Positions 13,758-27,502 of a stretch of 64,000 bases of DNA are shown here, piece by piece. The notes under the pieces were generated by a model, which did no database searches, had not been told where the DNA came from, and saw only the letters and a list, made by a program, of their open reading frames with translations. The stretch comes from Vespula vulgaris (taxonomy: Eukaryota; Arthropoda; Insecta; Hymenoptera; Vespidae). How positions within the stretch are numbered: position 1 is the stretch's first letter; each line of letters begins with the position of its first letter. Made by a program: the position numbers and the translations under genes. The stretch lies in contig NC_066587.1 of assembly GCF_905475345.1 (NCBI RefSeq), positions 15,359,558 to 15,423,557 on the forward strand. Reading direction: 5' to 3'.

Positions 13758-14758
13758 TATTAACATCTTTTTGTAGTTAGTTACATTCAAACATGCATAG
13801 AAGAGAATTGAATGGCTGTAACAGAACATCATCAACCGGTCATTAAAGTAATTAATGTTTGCGGAGCTTCGACCCTATTCGAAACGTATTCGAGGGCGTA
13901 GCGCGTAAGTATAATTTCAATTCCATTATCCATTCATATCGCTTTTCACGAGTCACTACGTCTTTTATTAATCGAAAAATAATCATCTTATGATTAACGA
14001 CATTGGAAAAAATATCGTAAGTTGTTAGACGATTCGATTCGTTTGGAAAATAATTTATTCGAATAAGACTTACGAAAGTTATTTCAATTGCGTTAATTAA
14101 TTTTCACGACGCCAAGTAGTAGAGTTTCTTCGGTTAATTCTATGACGTTATAGATTTTCGTTGTATAAATTTTCGTAGTTTTGATCACGAAAGAACAAGC
14201 AATCTGTGGATATGACGATTAGATACAGATGTATTGTTCAGATGAAACTCGAACAAGAGACTTCGAATAACTGTGTGTCAGTCTACGCTTAACTCGACTA
14301 CATAAACGCTCGAACACGGATAGTCGTAATTCATACTCGTTATGTGATCTTCCACCAAACTTCGGGTACTTGAATTATTAAATGCTAGAATTACTTTAGT
14401 TCGTTGAAGTCGGCCAAATTTAATAATTTCACTACTTAGCATTAATTAACTATGTATGTCAAATTATTTAAAAGTTTAGCAAAATTAATTAACGAATTTA
14501 AAGAAATTATTTTGCGATCTATTTTTATATTACTATGTGTTTATTAACAAATTGTACTTTCTTTCTCTGCGTCATAACTTCTATTCTAACTAATCATTTC
14601 AAATGTTTTCATTACATTCTAAATCTATAAGTACTTATTAATTATTATTCATGAAATAGCGAATGGTCTCTCAAGTGGATATTTCGAAAAAGAAAGAAAA
14701 GTAAATATATAATAAATCGGGAGCATGAGGTGCACTATCGACAAATTCGATGTAAACG

Positions 14759-14762
<4 letters not shown>

Positions 14763-14830
<68 letters not shown>
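14763..14830. repeat. (TA)n microsatellite
   Basis: One of the longest pure TA runs in the window, about 34 units. Confidence 0.95.
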
Positions 14831-14832
<2 letters not shown>

Positions 14833-15773
14833 GCATTCTGTCTGGCTTATGTATTTACCAAATTTCTGCCAACTAATTAGCGGTTTGACCAATTCCACTA
14901 ATTGAGCAGTCACCGGTGGTCGTCCGTTACTACTTTCCAGCGGTCTCCCAATCATTGGAACATATATAATATAATATGCATGTCTACTTCGCACACATCG
15001 GAAAACTTGCGACATAAAGTACGACTACGATAAAAGAGTAAGAATCAACCACAAGAATGAATATATAGAGTCGACGAGAATTCCGTAAATACATACGTTT
15101 GCGTGCGAAGATGATCAGCGATATAGATTTTTCTAAAATAATAATTAGAAAGAAAAAAAATCATAAAAGAAAGAATAAATGACAAAGAAAAATGAGACCG
15201 AATAAAAATAAGATAAATTGAGGATAATTATCGTTGTTATTTTTGTGAATCGATAATCGATTTTACTACCGAGTCTAGCTGCATTTGTCTTGATCATTGT
15301 ACATACTTGTATTTACTTTTGAAATTGAAAAAGAATGTTACGATCAATATCCAATCGAGCATATTTTTTTTAACTCTCTCGCTATTTTTTTTACGTAACC
15401 GTAAACTTGTCCACTATTTTTACATCGCCGAGATAGTACACTATAGTAAATTAATTTCTTTTTTTCGTTTAGTCCGAAAAGAGTTCTTACCATTGTTATC
15501 GCCATGGTTACTGGTCGCTTGGCAGCTACGCGACCACGAATACGGATATTGCGATAAAACAATCGAACTAAATGGTCGATCGAAAAACAATGGTACGGAC
15601 CTAGCAAGAGTCAGTTTCCCCTTTCTCTTTGACTGTCCGCTTTTATCAGCCATTCGACGTTTCGTGTACAGAGATTTATCTGAACGTTCGCTACGTCGCA
15701 CAATTTAGTTTTTACCAGTAAATTGTCGCTATTGCCGTATTCGATACGTCTATGACAGTCTTTTACTACGCAA

Positions 15774-15930
15774 GAGAAAAAGGGAGAGAGAGAGAGAGAT
15801 AAAGAAAGAATGAGAATGAGAGAAAAAGAGAGAAAGATAAAGAAAGAGAAAAAGAGAAAAAAATAAAGAAAAAGAGAGGGCGAGAGAAATGATAGAGGGA
15901 AAAAAAATAGAGAAGAACGAAAGGCGAAAG
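15774..15930. repeat. GA-rich purine tract
   Basis: About 155 bases of almost pure purine, degenerate AG/AAAG. Confidence 0.9.
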
Positions 15931-16489
15931 TGGAAAAAGAAGGTACCCCAGCCAATTGGCTTCCTGCCTCTTGGCGCTCACTTAAATCGCACAATCGATT
16001 TAACGTCCGGGTAATATCCCTTGCACATTTATGTAATTAGAAAAGCTTCGATTAACATTAAAATAGAGTATGATGGTGCTACATAATAAAAGTACTTTTT
16101 TCTCTCTCGTCAGAAAATATTTTTTTTTTTTAAATCATAGATTAACAATTTGAAATAACGTTTGAATATACTTTCAAATGCTTTTAGTATCTCTTACGCG
16201 AAAACATTATTGTCGTTGTTGTCATTACTATCATTGTTATTATTATTGTTATTATCATGGGTATGTTTATTATTATTATTATTAATATTATTATTACTAT
16301 GTTATTAATTCATACGAGAATACGCAAGCGTGAATACGTTTTTGTATGGGAGTAAAATATTCCAAATTTTCGCATAGCTCTGTTTCAATGTGTCTTTTAT
16401 GAGAGAGCGAAAAAGAGAATGAAAAAGAAAAGGAGAAATAGAAATAGAAAGAGAAAGAGAAAGAGAAAGAGAAAGAGAAAAAGCATTTA

Positions 16490-16860
16490 TGGACGCTGAG
16501 TTCCGGGTTACATAATCGGGAACTACTTTGAAAGTAATCCCATTCGCTTTATCCGTTAACGATGTTACCGAAACCAAGAACCGGAAGGGTTTATACTAAT
16601 AAGCTCGCAAAATGATATGCCCGACTTGCTTCGCTTCCCACAAAGAAATTCCAGCACTCGTAAAGAGACCCTTATTCGTGATCTTTGCGCGATTCTGGGA
16701 TACCAGTAGGTTCCAACAAAGGGACATCCACTTTCAGCGTCGTTAGGTCGCAAGAAAGGGGATGAGCATGTGGAACGACCTCAGCTTGCACAGGTATTCC
16801 AGTTAATCAATGAGACGTGCAAACAGTTAAGAAATGAGTTCTACGCTGAGGTCCACTCGC
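16490..16860. promoter_or_regulatory. Candidate conserved non-coding element
   Basis: A 370-base repeat-free block with higher GC than its surroundings. It contains AGTTAATCAATGAG near 16800, whose reverse strand carries TTGATTAA, an Exd/Hox-type composite core. Confidence 0.2.
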
Positions 16861-18010
16861 GCATAGAAAATTTCCTTCGACTATCCTCGATTAGTTCGAC
16901 CATAATACGTTTGATATCAATAGCCTTTAGTGAAATCTTTCAGAGATAAAAAATTCATGTATTAAATTCCATTAGTCTGACGATCAAATATCAAAGATAC
17001 AAATTTTTGACATTTGAATTTGAAGACTATAATTTCATCATAAATTCATGAAAAGGAAACATTAATTAGTTTGTCAATTTCATCGTTATCACAAAATTCC
17101 ATTGATCATAACACGTACGCCCAATTACATCTACGCATTTAATACGCAAGCGAATTACCAAAGAAATTCAGGGCGATTTTATAATTTCCTTTATTACTTT
17201 CATCTACGTGTTCCTAGTTTTCTCAACGTTCCGCAGAATTTCCTAGTAAGAGTAAAAACATGTCGGTAGCTATCGTAGGAGGAATCTCATTTCGAACGTC
17301 GCCGGATGGCCGGCTATCATTACAGCTCCCAACGATTTGCAAAAGATTACAACGGCCCTCGGGGACCTACTGCTCGTTTTGTGGCCACTCTGGATGAGTG
17401 GGGACCAAGATATATATATATACACACACATATATATACGTATGTATGTATGTCTGTATGTACGTATATATGATCTGTATAACTTTATAGATATAGCTTT
17501 ATATAAAGAAAGAAAGAAAGAGAAAAAAGAAAAAAAAAGAAAGATAGAAAGAGGGAGAAAGAAGGAGGCAATTAAAGTTCCCGATCGAAAAGAAAAAAGC
17601 AGCGATTGGTGTTCAGCAATGCGTAGTAAATCCCAGTTAATTACTACAATCAACGATATCGACCTTTAATCCTCAAAACGTCTCCCTTTTCTTCCCTTTC
17701 GGTGTCCACTCGTTCATACAATCGACGACTTTTCGAAACTTCTTCCGCTTGATATGGCCATGCCATTATCGCAATCGCAAGCTCTTTCCCTAGGGAGAGG
17801 ACGCGATAATCCCTAAAGTCGTCTTAATTCTACGAGCTAGTAGTCGTAAGGCTCATCGATCGAATCAAACGATTCATCGTTCGACCTCATTCCATGATAG
17901 TTCTTAAGCATTTCTTACATCATTTCTTTATCTTTTATCAAGGAGATACTAGAATACTTGGTTGTTCGCGTCAGCTACGTGTCATCCGGCATGAAAGTTT
18001 TCTTCTAACA

Positions 18011-18011
18011 T

Positions 18012-18066
<55 letters not shown>

Positions 18067-18074
18067 GGAGAGAA
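18011..18074. repeat. (AG)n microsatellite
   Basis: Long AG run with a few A and G slips. Confidence 0.95.
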
Positions 18075-18281
18075 GATAGCACTTTAGGAAATTAGATAGA
18101 GCTTGTCATTTTCGGAGGTCGTTAGTAAATATAAGGATATTCCTTTAACCCAAATGAGAAAACATTAAGAGGTCAAAAGGATACGCATTCTTTTGTATCC
18201 TCCGGCATGCTTTCTCTTTCATGGCATTTTAGATATTAATGGTTGTTTCTTTGCCGGATAAAATTTCGTTACCTACTCGAG

Positions 18282-18299
18282 TCAATTAAGCTTAATTGA
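18282..18299. promoter_or_regulatory. 18-base perfect palindrome, paired CAATTA sites
   Basis: TCAATTAAGCTTAATTGA equals its own reverse complement. It consists of two CAATTA homeodomain cores head to head around AAGCTT-type spacing. Confidence 0.35.
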
Positions 18300-19731
18300 G
18301 CAGCTCGGATGCAAAGTCGAGTGACTATATCCATCGTCTATTTCGCGATAACGATGATAATCCAGCTTCGCTTTTACTTCGTATTCACAGACCCGAGATA
18401 TAAATTGTACCGAAAAGGATCAACGGAATAAATGCGAGTTTATATTGTTAGTCATATCGAAGCATCTATACTTTACTACCGTGATGACGCATTTTATTGA
18501 AGGTTATTAAAAAAAAGAAAATAAAAAAAAGATAATTAAAAAACAAATAAAAAATGAAAGAATGAATAAAAAAATAAATAATGAAAAAGAAAGAAACGAA
18601 CGAATTCATTGTAAATCATTTTGTTTTCGAAAACGGGTTATCTTTGAAAGAGTTATCGTTGAAAATATCGCGTGACAAAGAAACCGGTAACTAGCCATTA
18701 TTTTCAAGAGAATGAAGGAGATTAAGTAAACGCCGCCAAGCGAAAATAAAAGCGACGCATCGCGCGTTTGAGGATGTATCCGTAAGTCGTAGAGTGGAAA
18801 GAGAAGTAATGGGATACATACACACACGTACAGGGGACGATATAAAAAGCAAGTAATGTAGGTGCAGGTGCATAATTCTCAGGACGCGACCGATAGGCAA
18901 GGATAAGTGTCTATACCGTTTTCAAACTCGTAAAACTCTGGCCGATTAACAACAAATCTCAATGAAAAATTATAGTCGTTGTTGAATGTACTACTATAGA
19001 ACGTCACAATTCGACAATAGATAGCCAATTCGACGATTAACAGTATAATTAGATTCACATCCAAATTCCCATAATAGCTATCTATTTCGGATAATCGCTC
19101 GTCAATTATCGATCTCACGATATTGTGAAATCGTTCTCGAACAAGTATCTCACGTTTATACGGTTTTATTATATCCTCTTCATTTTATTATAAGCTATCT
19201 GCAATCAAATTCGATTTTATAAAATTCGTTTTATCATATTCGACTATATTTCGTAAAGCAGTATTACGATTTTCAATCGCATTTGCATTTTTAATGATGG
19301 ACAATCTCTAGTTAATGCCTATTATTTTTCATGGCACGATAGCTGGATATGGAAAGCGAATTTTAAACGTTTCATTGGAAAGTGCGAATGTTCGCTATCT
19401 AAGTACATATTTTGAAGGATTTTTCGGCGTTCGAATTAAAGGAGATTAAAATAGATATGTATGTGTAGTTATACGTATACGTTTCATTAATACCAAGTTG
19501 ATGAACTTCGTTAAATAAACCTTATCTCTCGTTAGAAATTAATAAAATGAAGAAGAAGAAGAAGTATTTGTAGTTTACCATACAAACATTTCCTCTCTTC
19601 CAACTCATTTTCAGAATGAGACGTTTTTTAATCTTTAATTTTACTCCGTTCAAATTCGAACGTATTCAAATTATCTCCGAGCGTCGTAATTCATTTCTAC
19701 TTTTATCGTTTTCTTTCTTGCAAAACGGGAA

Positions 19732-19745
19732 AGAGAAAAAGAGAA

Positions 19746-19795
<50 letters not shown>

Positions 19796-19796
19796 A
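19732..19796. repeat. (AG)n microsatellite
   Basis: Pure AG run about 40 bases long with AAAG ends. Confidence 0.95.
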
Positions 19797-20177
19797 GAAG
19801 CTTTCCACGTGTTTTTTCTCACCGTACGGTTTACCATTCAATTTGGCACTTTCCTCCGTTCGAAAAAGGACCCATTTAACGTACGTTATCAGAAAGTACG
19901 AATGATAACATCTATCCTTTTCTCCCTCTTCTGTGTGATTCTCTTTCTTCTATCGGAGTTAACCGACACCGGCGCTTGTAATTTTCGATTTTATCGAAAA
20001 AATATAGAAAGTGTGAGAATGGAATCTACACATCGACAATAATTTTGTCTACCGAATATATGATTTCTTTTTTTTCGATAAAAAAGAAAAACAATGGGAT
20101 ATCGTCCGAAGGGAAATTAACTGACGTTGTCCCCGGCGTGCACGCTTCGATCGACGTTGCAACGAACAGAGACAGGA

Positions 20178-20396
<219 letters not shown>

Positions 20397-20849
20397 TGAA
20401 AAAATGGAAGCTAGTGAAAACGTCGAATATTCTCTTAGAACGGGACCGCATCGATGGGAACGTGGCAATTTCACGCGCATGCATCCGACGAGGCGAATCG
20501 ATCGACCGATGGCGACATCATATACCGGAGCACAATGGGAAACAAATTACGAAATTACCATACTAAGTGACTTCCGGCACTCCCACACTGGTAGCCCTCA
20601 GTCCCCAGTTACAATGATGACCTCGAACGTGGGACTGGAAACCAGCTAGAGCACGTCGAATTCGCTCGCGTGCCTTTCGTGATCGCGAAGCGATACAGCA
20701 TTTGCATCTCTGTCCGGCAGCTGTATTGTTGTCCGTTTATTCATTAATATATCGATACCCGGCGTACTAAACATCAATCGCGCCTATCGCCACGGTAGAT
20801 TTTGAAAATTCGCACCTGACTCTATTCAACTTTTACTCTGTCTTTATCA

Positions 20850-20881
20850 TTTCTCTCTCTTTCTCTCTCTCTCTCTCTCTT
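20850..20881. repeat. (CT)n microsatellite
   Basis: CT run with TTT slips. Confidence 0.93.
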
Positions 20882-21318
20882 TATGTATATTATATTTAGG
20901 ATATAATAACGTTGGTAATATTGTTAACAACACTACAATAATATTATGAATAACAATAACCCCATTTCGTCCAGGTAGTAACGCTAGTAGGGTATATAAT
21001 TGTTTTATTAAATTATATTTCCTTTAGATGAATATTATTTCTTCGTAAGTAGTCAATGTCGTTTATAAATCTGCCAAAATCACTGGATCACTCCTATACA
21101 TTTTTTTCTACCTTTTTTTTTTTTTTTGGTTTTTTTTAGGAAATTTCTGTAAACACACATATGACGTCGTATCGGTAGAGAAAAACTCGTTACTTCTGGC
21201 ATTAAATATTTGTCGTTATTCAACGGGGCGATATTATAAACGCAAAATGGCAGTATCCTTTCCGTATTGAATAATTAAAGGATACCCGGTAGAAGAGTCA
21301 ACGATATTCTTGTACTGT

Positions 21319-21328
21319 GCGCATGCGC
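21319..21328. promoter_or_regulatory. NRF1/Ewg-type palindrome GCGCATGCGC
   Basis: TGCGCATGCGCG fits the NRF1 consensus YGCGCAYGCGCR exactly. In insects the orthologue is erect wing. Such sites usually lie in promoters, but no transcript is visible next to it. Confidence 0.35.
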
Positions 21329-21978
21329 GATCGATAGTTGCACGAACTTCCTTGCAATTTAGATTTTACATACCCGGGCTTAACATTCGAGTAAGATCAA
21401 CAGAGCGTAGGGGGCACTATAAGTGTTTACATTACGAAAGCGCGATCTACTGGATGTTTCAGGATCGCCTTTGATAAACGCGAATTATCACGCTAGGTCA
21501 GCTCATAGCTCCTTCTCCGAGAACGAAACTTCTCTCGTTGCGAGGTATCATACATTGTTCATTTCTAAACGCATTTAGTTTACGATAATCTATCAAAATT
21601 TTGCCGCATAAGAAATTTCTATCATTCGATTTCTACCAAATCTTCTTTAATTTACAAAATTATTTAAATTGAAAAGTTGAAAGTGATAGTGAAAAGTGAT
21701 ATTATAGAAAACCATTGTATTGCCTATTAAAGATCGATCTTATTTATAATATCGAATAAATGTTAAATAAAGAAAAAGGATTAGACGATGAAGGAATAGC
21801 AAGACGAAGAGATTAGATGAATATTTAAAAAATATAATTTGAATATAAGCTTAATAACTAGTACCTATATTATAAATTCTTGTTCTTATTAAATATTCAT
21901 AATTAGTCATTTAATTTTTTCATTCTAAAATACTACAGTCATAATCGTTGAAAGTTTTTCTTTGAATAGTTCGTAAGA

Positions 21979-21998
21979 ACTACTACTACTACTACTAT

Positions 21999-22073
<75 letters not shown>

Positions 22074-22097
22074 CACTACTTCTATTACTACTACTAG
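21979..22097. repeat. (TAC)n microsatellite
   Basis: Nearly 40 ACT/TAC triplets with ATT and ACC interruptions, the longest trinucleotide array outside the sba exon. Confidence 0.95.
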
Positions 22098-22339
22098 TTA
22101 GCTAGTACTAAAGTATGAGAGACGTGGCGCGCAAACTTCGTGAAACGAACTTTAAGAAATTTTTGTAGAATCACTTCTCTCATTGGTAAGAAAGGACGAG
22201 ATGACGTAAGACAAAAACTAGAGTAGATGTTATATAAGTACGTAAAAGAAGGGATCGTGAACGAAGGGGAAAGTTTGAGAGATCCTTTGACATCTCGATG
22301 GACACTTATCGGACAAATAATCGGCACGAACGAACGAAC

Positions 22340-22520
22340 GAACGTGATTCACCGTACGTGTCTCAAATCGCCTTTCGAAGTTAGCGCAATTACGAACGGT
22401 TGGTCCGCCGTTATTAGAATGGCATTAATGGTTATTAGCGTGAGCCCTCTAATCAAGAGGAATAATGAAAGGGACTCGAATTAGCGCATCGGTCGCAGAT
22501 TTAATTAAAGGATGCCATAG
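22340..22520. promoter_or_regulatory. Candidate enhancer, clustered TAAT cores
   Basis: At least seven ATTA/TAAT cores occur within about 130 bases (near 22387, 22412, 22424, 22433, 22450, 22479, 22502), embedded in GC-bearing sequence rather than AT-rich background. Contexts include CAATTA, ATTAGC, TAATC and TTAATTAA. Confidence 0.35.
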
Positions 22521-25500
22521 GTGTACTTCTGTATCACGCCACATTTTCCTTCGTTTTAGTTCTATAAGTTATCCATGAACGATCTACGAACTTGAAGTAT
22601 CAAACTAATCTCTCACAATTAACAAGTCTTCGTTTAGAATGCCCGAAAACAAATCAAATCTTCGCGTGACTTACAACTAGCGATCCTTCGATCGTAACTG
22701 TTCATTTTTATTAATACGATGATATCGTGCTTTATCATCAAAACGGTAATCTTATCATTTTTATCAGGATAGGGAACAAGAAAATTATGTTAAAGTTTGT
22801 CAAAATGAAGACAAGTATTAACGTGTCATGCGAACTACGTATTCCCTATTCATTCAATTCTACTTTCTATACGTGCCTATGCATCAATGCAAATTCTATG
22901 TTTCAAAACCGATAGGAAATCCATTTAAAACGAACGTGTGCGATCTTTATGACATTCGCGTGCTCGAAATAGAGATTGCAATTATGTAAAATTCATCTCG
23001 AAAAATTTGATCTTTCTTCGGAATGGTCTTTCTTAATCGTTTTCATTTCAACGATATATAAAAATCTGAACGATTAAGATATCCAATAAAAATCTTGTAG
23101 AAAAATTTAAGAGATTTCATAAAAGATTTCTCTTCGTGAATACCGATGTCATCATAAATACATATATATGTACATATATAAACCACTGAATTTTAAGTGA
23201 AAAGTTAATACTCGCTTGGTAAGAGGAGAAAGTTTGTACCACGTGGCAGATGTTACGACGATGCTATATTTGTCCGCTGGATAGCTATCGTTATGTTCCT
23301 CGTAGGGTGAACGCAACGTCTTGAAAATTGTTTGGAGATTATGGTTAAAATATATTTTTAATGTATCATCGGAACTTTGATGTTCTGCAGTAATATCTTG
23401 ATGTATTTTTATCATTTTTAAAAAAGTCATTATCATAAAAACAATATGACGAATCGGTATCGTAAAGTATCATTTTTACGAAATTTTACCAATTAAAAAT
23501 ACGTCACGATATCGATATTTTTCTTTCTATGAAAAGTACTACACGTGCATGAAGACAACTCGTATGATTTGTGGAGTTTCCTCCACAACGAACGCGCGTG
23601 TGACGAAGCCCCCAGCTATTGCGTTAATTGTGATCGTTAATTCGAGTCACGTAGCGATGGTCACCCATTGGAGTTTATACGCTGGCGCATCGATGGCGTC
23701 GTTGGGATTCGACGATCCGCTTCCATCTCTCCCCTAAACGTCGCAATCATTTCCGACCTTACCACTGTTCGAGACTCCATGAGAGAAACCTCGCATGCGA
23801 TACGAATACGTAGATATATACTACATAGGAACATACGTATGTGTTGCAAACCTTCCTCCGACAGTTTCAAATCCTTATCACTAAAATGGGATTAGATACT
23901 ATACAAGTGAATATAACTTTGTTATAGTAAATGGAGTTGTGTATGAATTTTGCCATTCCATTTTGCGTATACCGTTGTTACTATCATAATTTTGATAGGC
24001 TAAGAATAATACTTTTTGTGAAAGAAAGAAAATTGCCCATGATTATCGATCATTTCATTTTCATTATTTTACCTTTTATGGGTTTGCGACAAATATTTTC
24101 AGAAGTAGGTATATGCACAAACATGCATTGAAGAGATAATTATTTTCATTGTCTATATTATACCAGAAAATTATATTGTTGTTACGTCCTATGGTGTTCA
24201 AATATATGCGATAAAGACAGACAATATTTACTGGAATTGACATAAAATTCTCGAATGGAAGATAAAACAGATAGATCGGAAAATTCAGAGAACACATTCG
24301 TAGTAACTATGACGATAAAATCATGAATCAGCGAACTCAAATTTCGAGAATGTGTTGGAAGCACCGGAGATGTCACAGAAGCTTTTACACGACCTTTTCG
24401 CAAACGCTTTTATTCGGGCTTCGATTTCGGCGTGTTCAAATCAAACATTGACAAGGATAAATTACTGCATTAAACTGACGAAATTCAACGGAAAAACTTG
24501 GCGAAAATCATTTCTTCTACAGTTGGGATTGATAGCTAAAATAAATGAGTGGTTAGATGACGCAAATACAGTAACGTTAATCGACTGCCCTGAAAGTGAT
24601 GCATTATCGATACTATCCTTTCTTGATTAGACTCAATTTGTCAATCATAATATTTCAAAATCGATATTAAAAAAATCGAGACTCTAGTTTCGAAACATTA
24701 TTTATTAAAAATAAATATTATATATATGGAAATTCTTCTATAAACGAGAAACGATTAAGAGATAAGAATCTTTGGGGGGAAAGGGACAATACCGAACCCT
24801 TTGGCGGAAATCAAGGTGTGCGAACAAATCGTCCATTAAAGTACTGAAGTTCCGTGTCACCGTTTCGCGAAAGGCAAAGGAAAAGTAGTAGTTTGGTTAA
24901 TCAAGGTAAACGATGGCTGATAACTAAATGGACGCAAAACTAATTCGACTGGAGCACTGTGAAAACGGAATCCGATAACGAGTCTGATCATACTAGTTCC
25001 GTGAGCAATAGGACCACCAAAGCCTCTGAACTAACCCCCAATAACCCCTTACGTTTCTTCTCTAACCTACGGTTGCACCCTTGTTTGACTTTATCTTTCG
25101 TTCGACAAACAATCGAGACTCAGCCAATTAATGAAAAATATCGTCCAAACGATCTCCCTCCCCCTCTCTCTCTCTCTCTTCTTTTTCTCTTTCCTTTTCT
25201 TTATTCCCTTTTTCTGTCTTTCTCTTTCTCTCTTTCATTTTTTTTGAACCATTCCTTTGAACTAACTTAACTCATACATTCGAGACTTTCCAATGCAGAA
25301 AGTCTGAAAACAGTAATCAATTGATTGATCATTACCAACTAACCGGACATTTCCTTTCTTTCGCGAGATACGTCTTTAATTAAAGGGACGTTTTTCGGTA
25401 AATAGCGAAGTTCCGACCGAAACTCGGGCGAACAGCCCTTAGTCTGTACCTCCATTCGAATTTCGACAAACGAGAACGATCGGGCGAACTTCGAAGTTTG

Positions 25501-25558
25501 TTTGTTAGTTGAATTCGCAAGTAAACGCGCGTTCCCTTTTGAAAATGTGAAGCGAGTA

Positions 25559-25601
25559 AAGAGAGAGAAAGAGAGAGAGAGAGTTACTGCACCATCGAAG
25601 G

Positions 25602-25657
<56 letters not shown>

Positions 25658-25658
25658 G
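25559..25658. repeat. AG run plus (TA)n microsatellite
   Basis: AG-rich run at 25559-25583 and a pure TA run at 25605-25658. Confidence 0.94.
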
Positions 25659-27436
25659 AAAAGTACATATATATTTCATCAATTCTTCATTTAATATATA
25701 TGTAGATATACGAAATTCACTGCGTATTTTCCTTCTATTTTCTATAGCAGAATTATTTTTCTTCTGAAAGTCATGATCCTCGAAATTTGTTTAAAAACGT
25801 ATCATCGTCGTACTGTAACGCGACAAATGCAATTTCTCATGTGGCCTTTGATAAAAATTTAAAATATCTTTTTTGCTTTAAAAAATTTCCTCTCTATATA
25901 AATTTGACCTTTTACTTTCTACCCTCTTCGACAATGTGTATAACAAAATACGAAACTGGATATATTCTTTTAGACTTTTTCCGCTCTTTCACATTGTTGT
26001 TCACCATGGCTTCATCATAGTTCGTCGAGTTCTGCAACTGTTAAAATTTTTCCTTTTGTTTTTTTTTGTTTATAAAAGAGATTTTTTAGTTTTAGGATTT
26101 TTTCGAAAGAAAACTGCATCTATAAAAAATGTTTTGTAAGTCACGATGTAAACAACAAATAAGAAAAAAGATGCGAGTGATAACTTTGAAGCGAAAATTT
26201 TTAATACGCTCCATTAAATATGGCTGTACGCATGGATCGATAATACTTGTTTACAAATAAAAAGAAAAAAGAAAAAGAAGCAAGCAAACAAGCAAACACA
26301 TAAAAAAACTCTGTTACGCTCTGTTTATTTACATCGAATTCGTTAACGAATCAATAGGACCGATCCACGAATATCAAACGAAATCTCGTTCGAACATAAT
26401 ATCCGCTGTCAAGTTATATACGCTTCGATTCGGATTCTAGTAAAACCAAAAGACCAACGGTTTGAAAGAAAAGTTCTAATAATTTAATGAAACAACTCCG
26501 AGCTCGATCCATTCGAACTACATTTCTTTTAGCTACATAACCAACTCCATCGAGAAATCGTAAACTTCGCGAGAGTTACGTTCAACTTTATCATGTTGTA
26601 TCGTTATTTAAATAAAAATGATAATAAAACCGGATTGAAACGTAAGCCCATTATTCGTTGGACAAATAAAAAAAAATGATTTTAATGAATATTTATATTA
26701 AACAATATCGTATGAACAAGAAAAGAAACCGTTGAATAATTCAATTAAATCGTGTGCATTCCCAGAGACACTCGAAAGAATCGAATTGCGTGGAAAGAAA
26801 AAAAATCAATACGACGACTTTCGTACGAAATGGTACCGTTGTTACTTTCGACGAAATGCTTTTGTTCGAAATTAAAATATGGTTTTATATATAAACGTCG
26901 TTGTAAAATATTCAGACTAAAATGTAATCGGTTTTATACTGTCCACAGTTGTTGATGCTTTTGACCATGTGTTTCTCTTGCTCTTCTGCTCGCTATAAAT
27001 TTACGTAACCAAATATGCATTTACAGTTAACAAAATAAATAACATGATAAATTTCGAACGATTATTAGTATTATCGGGGGTCGTTTATTTTAAAAGCAGC
27101 ACTTCTAAGATATTTATACGAAGTACCATCGAATTTATTTCATTTGTTAATTACATCGTTTGCTATCGTCATCGGTTTATATTTCTTTCACGATTGGTTA
27201 TTTAACGCGAGTGAAATACTCTATAGAAAATAATATCGTAACTCGTAATAATTATAAAAAACAGACAATGAAAAGATTTTTATTTTTTAAGCGAAAATTC
27301 TCGATCGACGAGTATAAAAAGAGAAACGACTGGGAATCGGTCGGTAATTATGCGTATTGTTAGCCTCTACTTCGTACACTCGCTGAATATTATGAACGGA
27401 GGAGTTGAAGAAAAGAAAATGGTAGAGAACGTCGAT

Positions 27437-27502
27437 AGAGAGAAAAAGAGAAATGGGAGGGAGGGAGGAGGGAGAGAAAGAGAGAGAGAGAGAGAGAGAG
27501 AT
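27437..27502. repeat. GA/GGGA purine tract
   Basis: Pure purine run with a GGGA part and a perfect AG part. Confidence 0.92.

Larger units (their letters stand above)
13756..20160. other. Gene-free stretch with CpG-bearing islands
   Basis: No gene was recognised. Simple repeats alternate with denser blocks at 16490-16860, 17260-17400 and 18180-18330. The 17260-17400 block is GC-rich and open in several frames, but I cannot assign it. Confidence 0.55.
20397..25558. other. Gene-free stretch with regulatory-looking blocks
   Basis: No gene was recognised. Denser, CpG-bearing sequence occurs at 20520-20720, 21300-21500, 22340-22520 and 23560-23740. An isolated 92-codon frame at 24352-24630 has no recognisable family. 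Confidence 0.55.

Noticed and set aside
24352..24630. Isolated 92-codon plus-strand frame, faintly like the start of a retrotransposon gag (NGKTWRKSFLLQL)
   Set aside because: The resemblance is only a few residues. There is no neighbouring protease, integrase or reverse transcriptase and no LTR, so it cannot be supported as an element.
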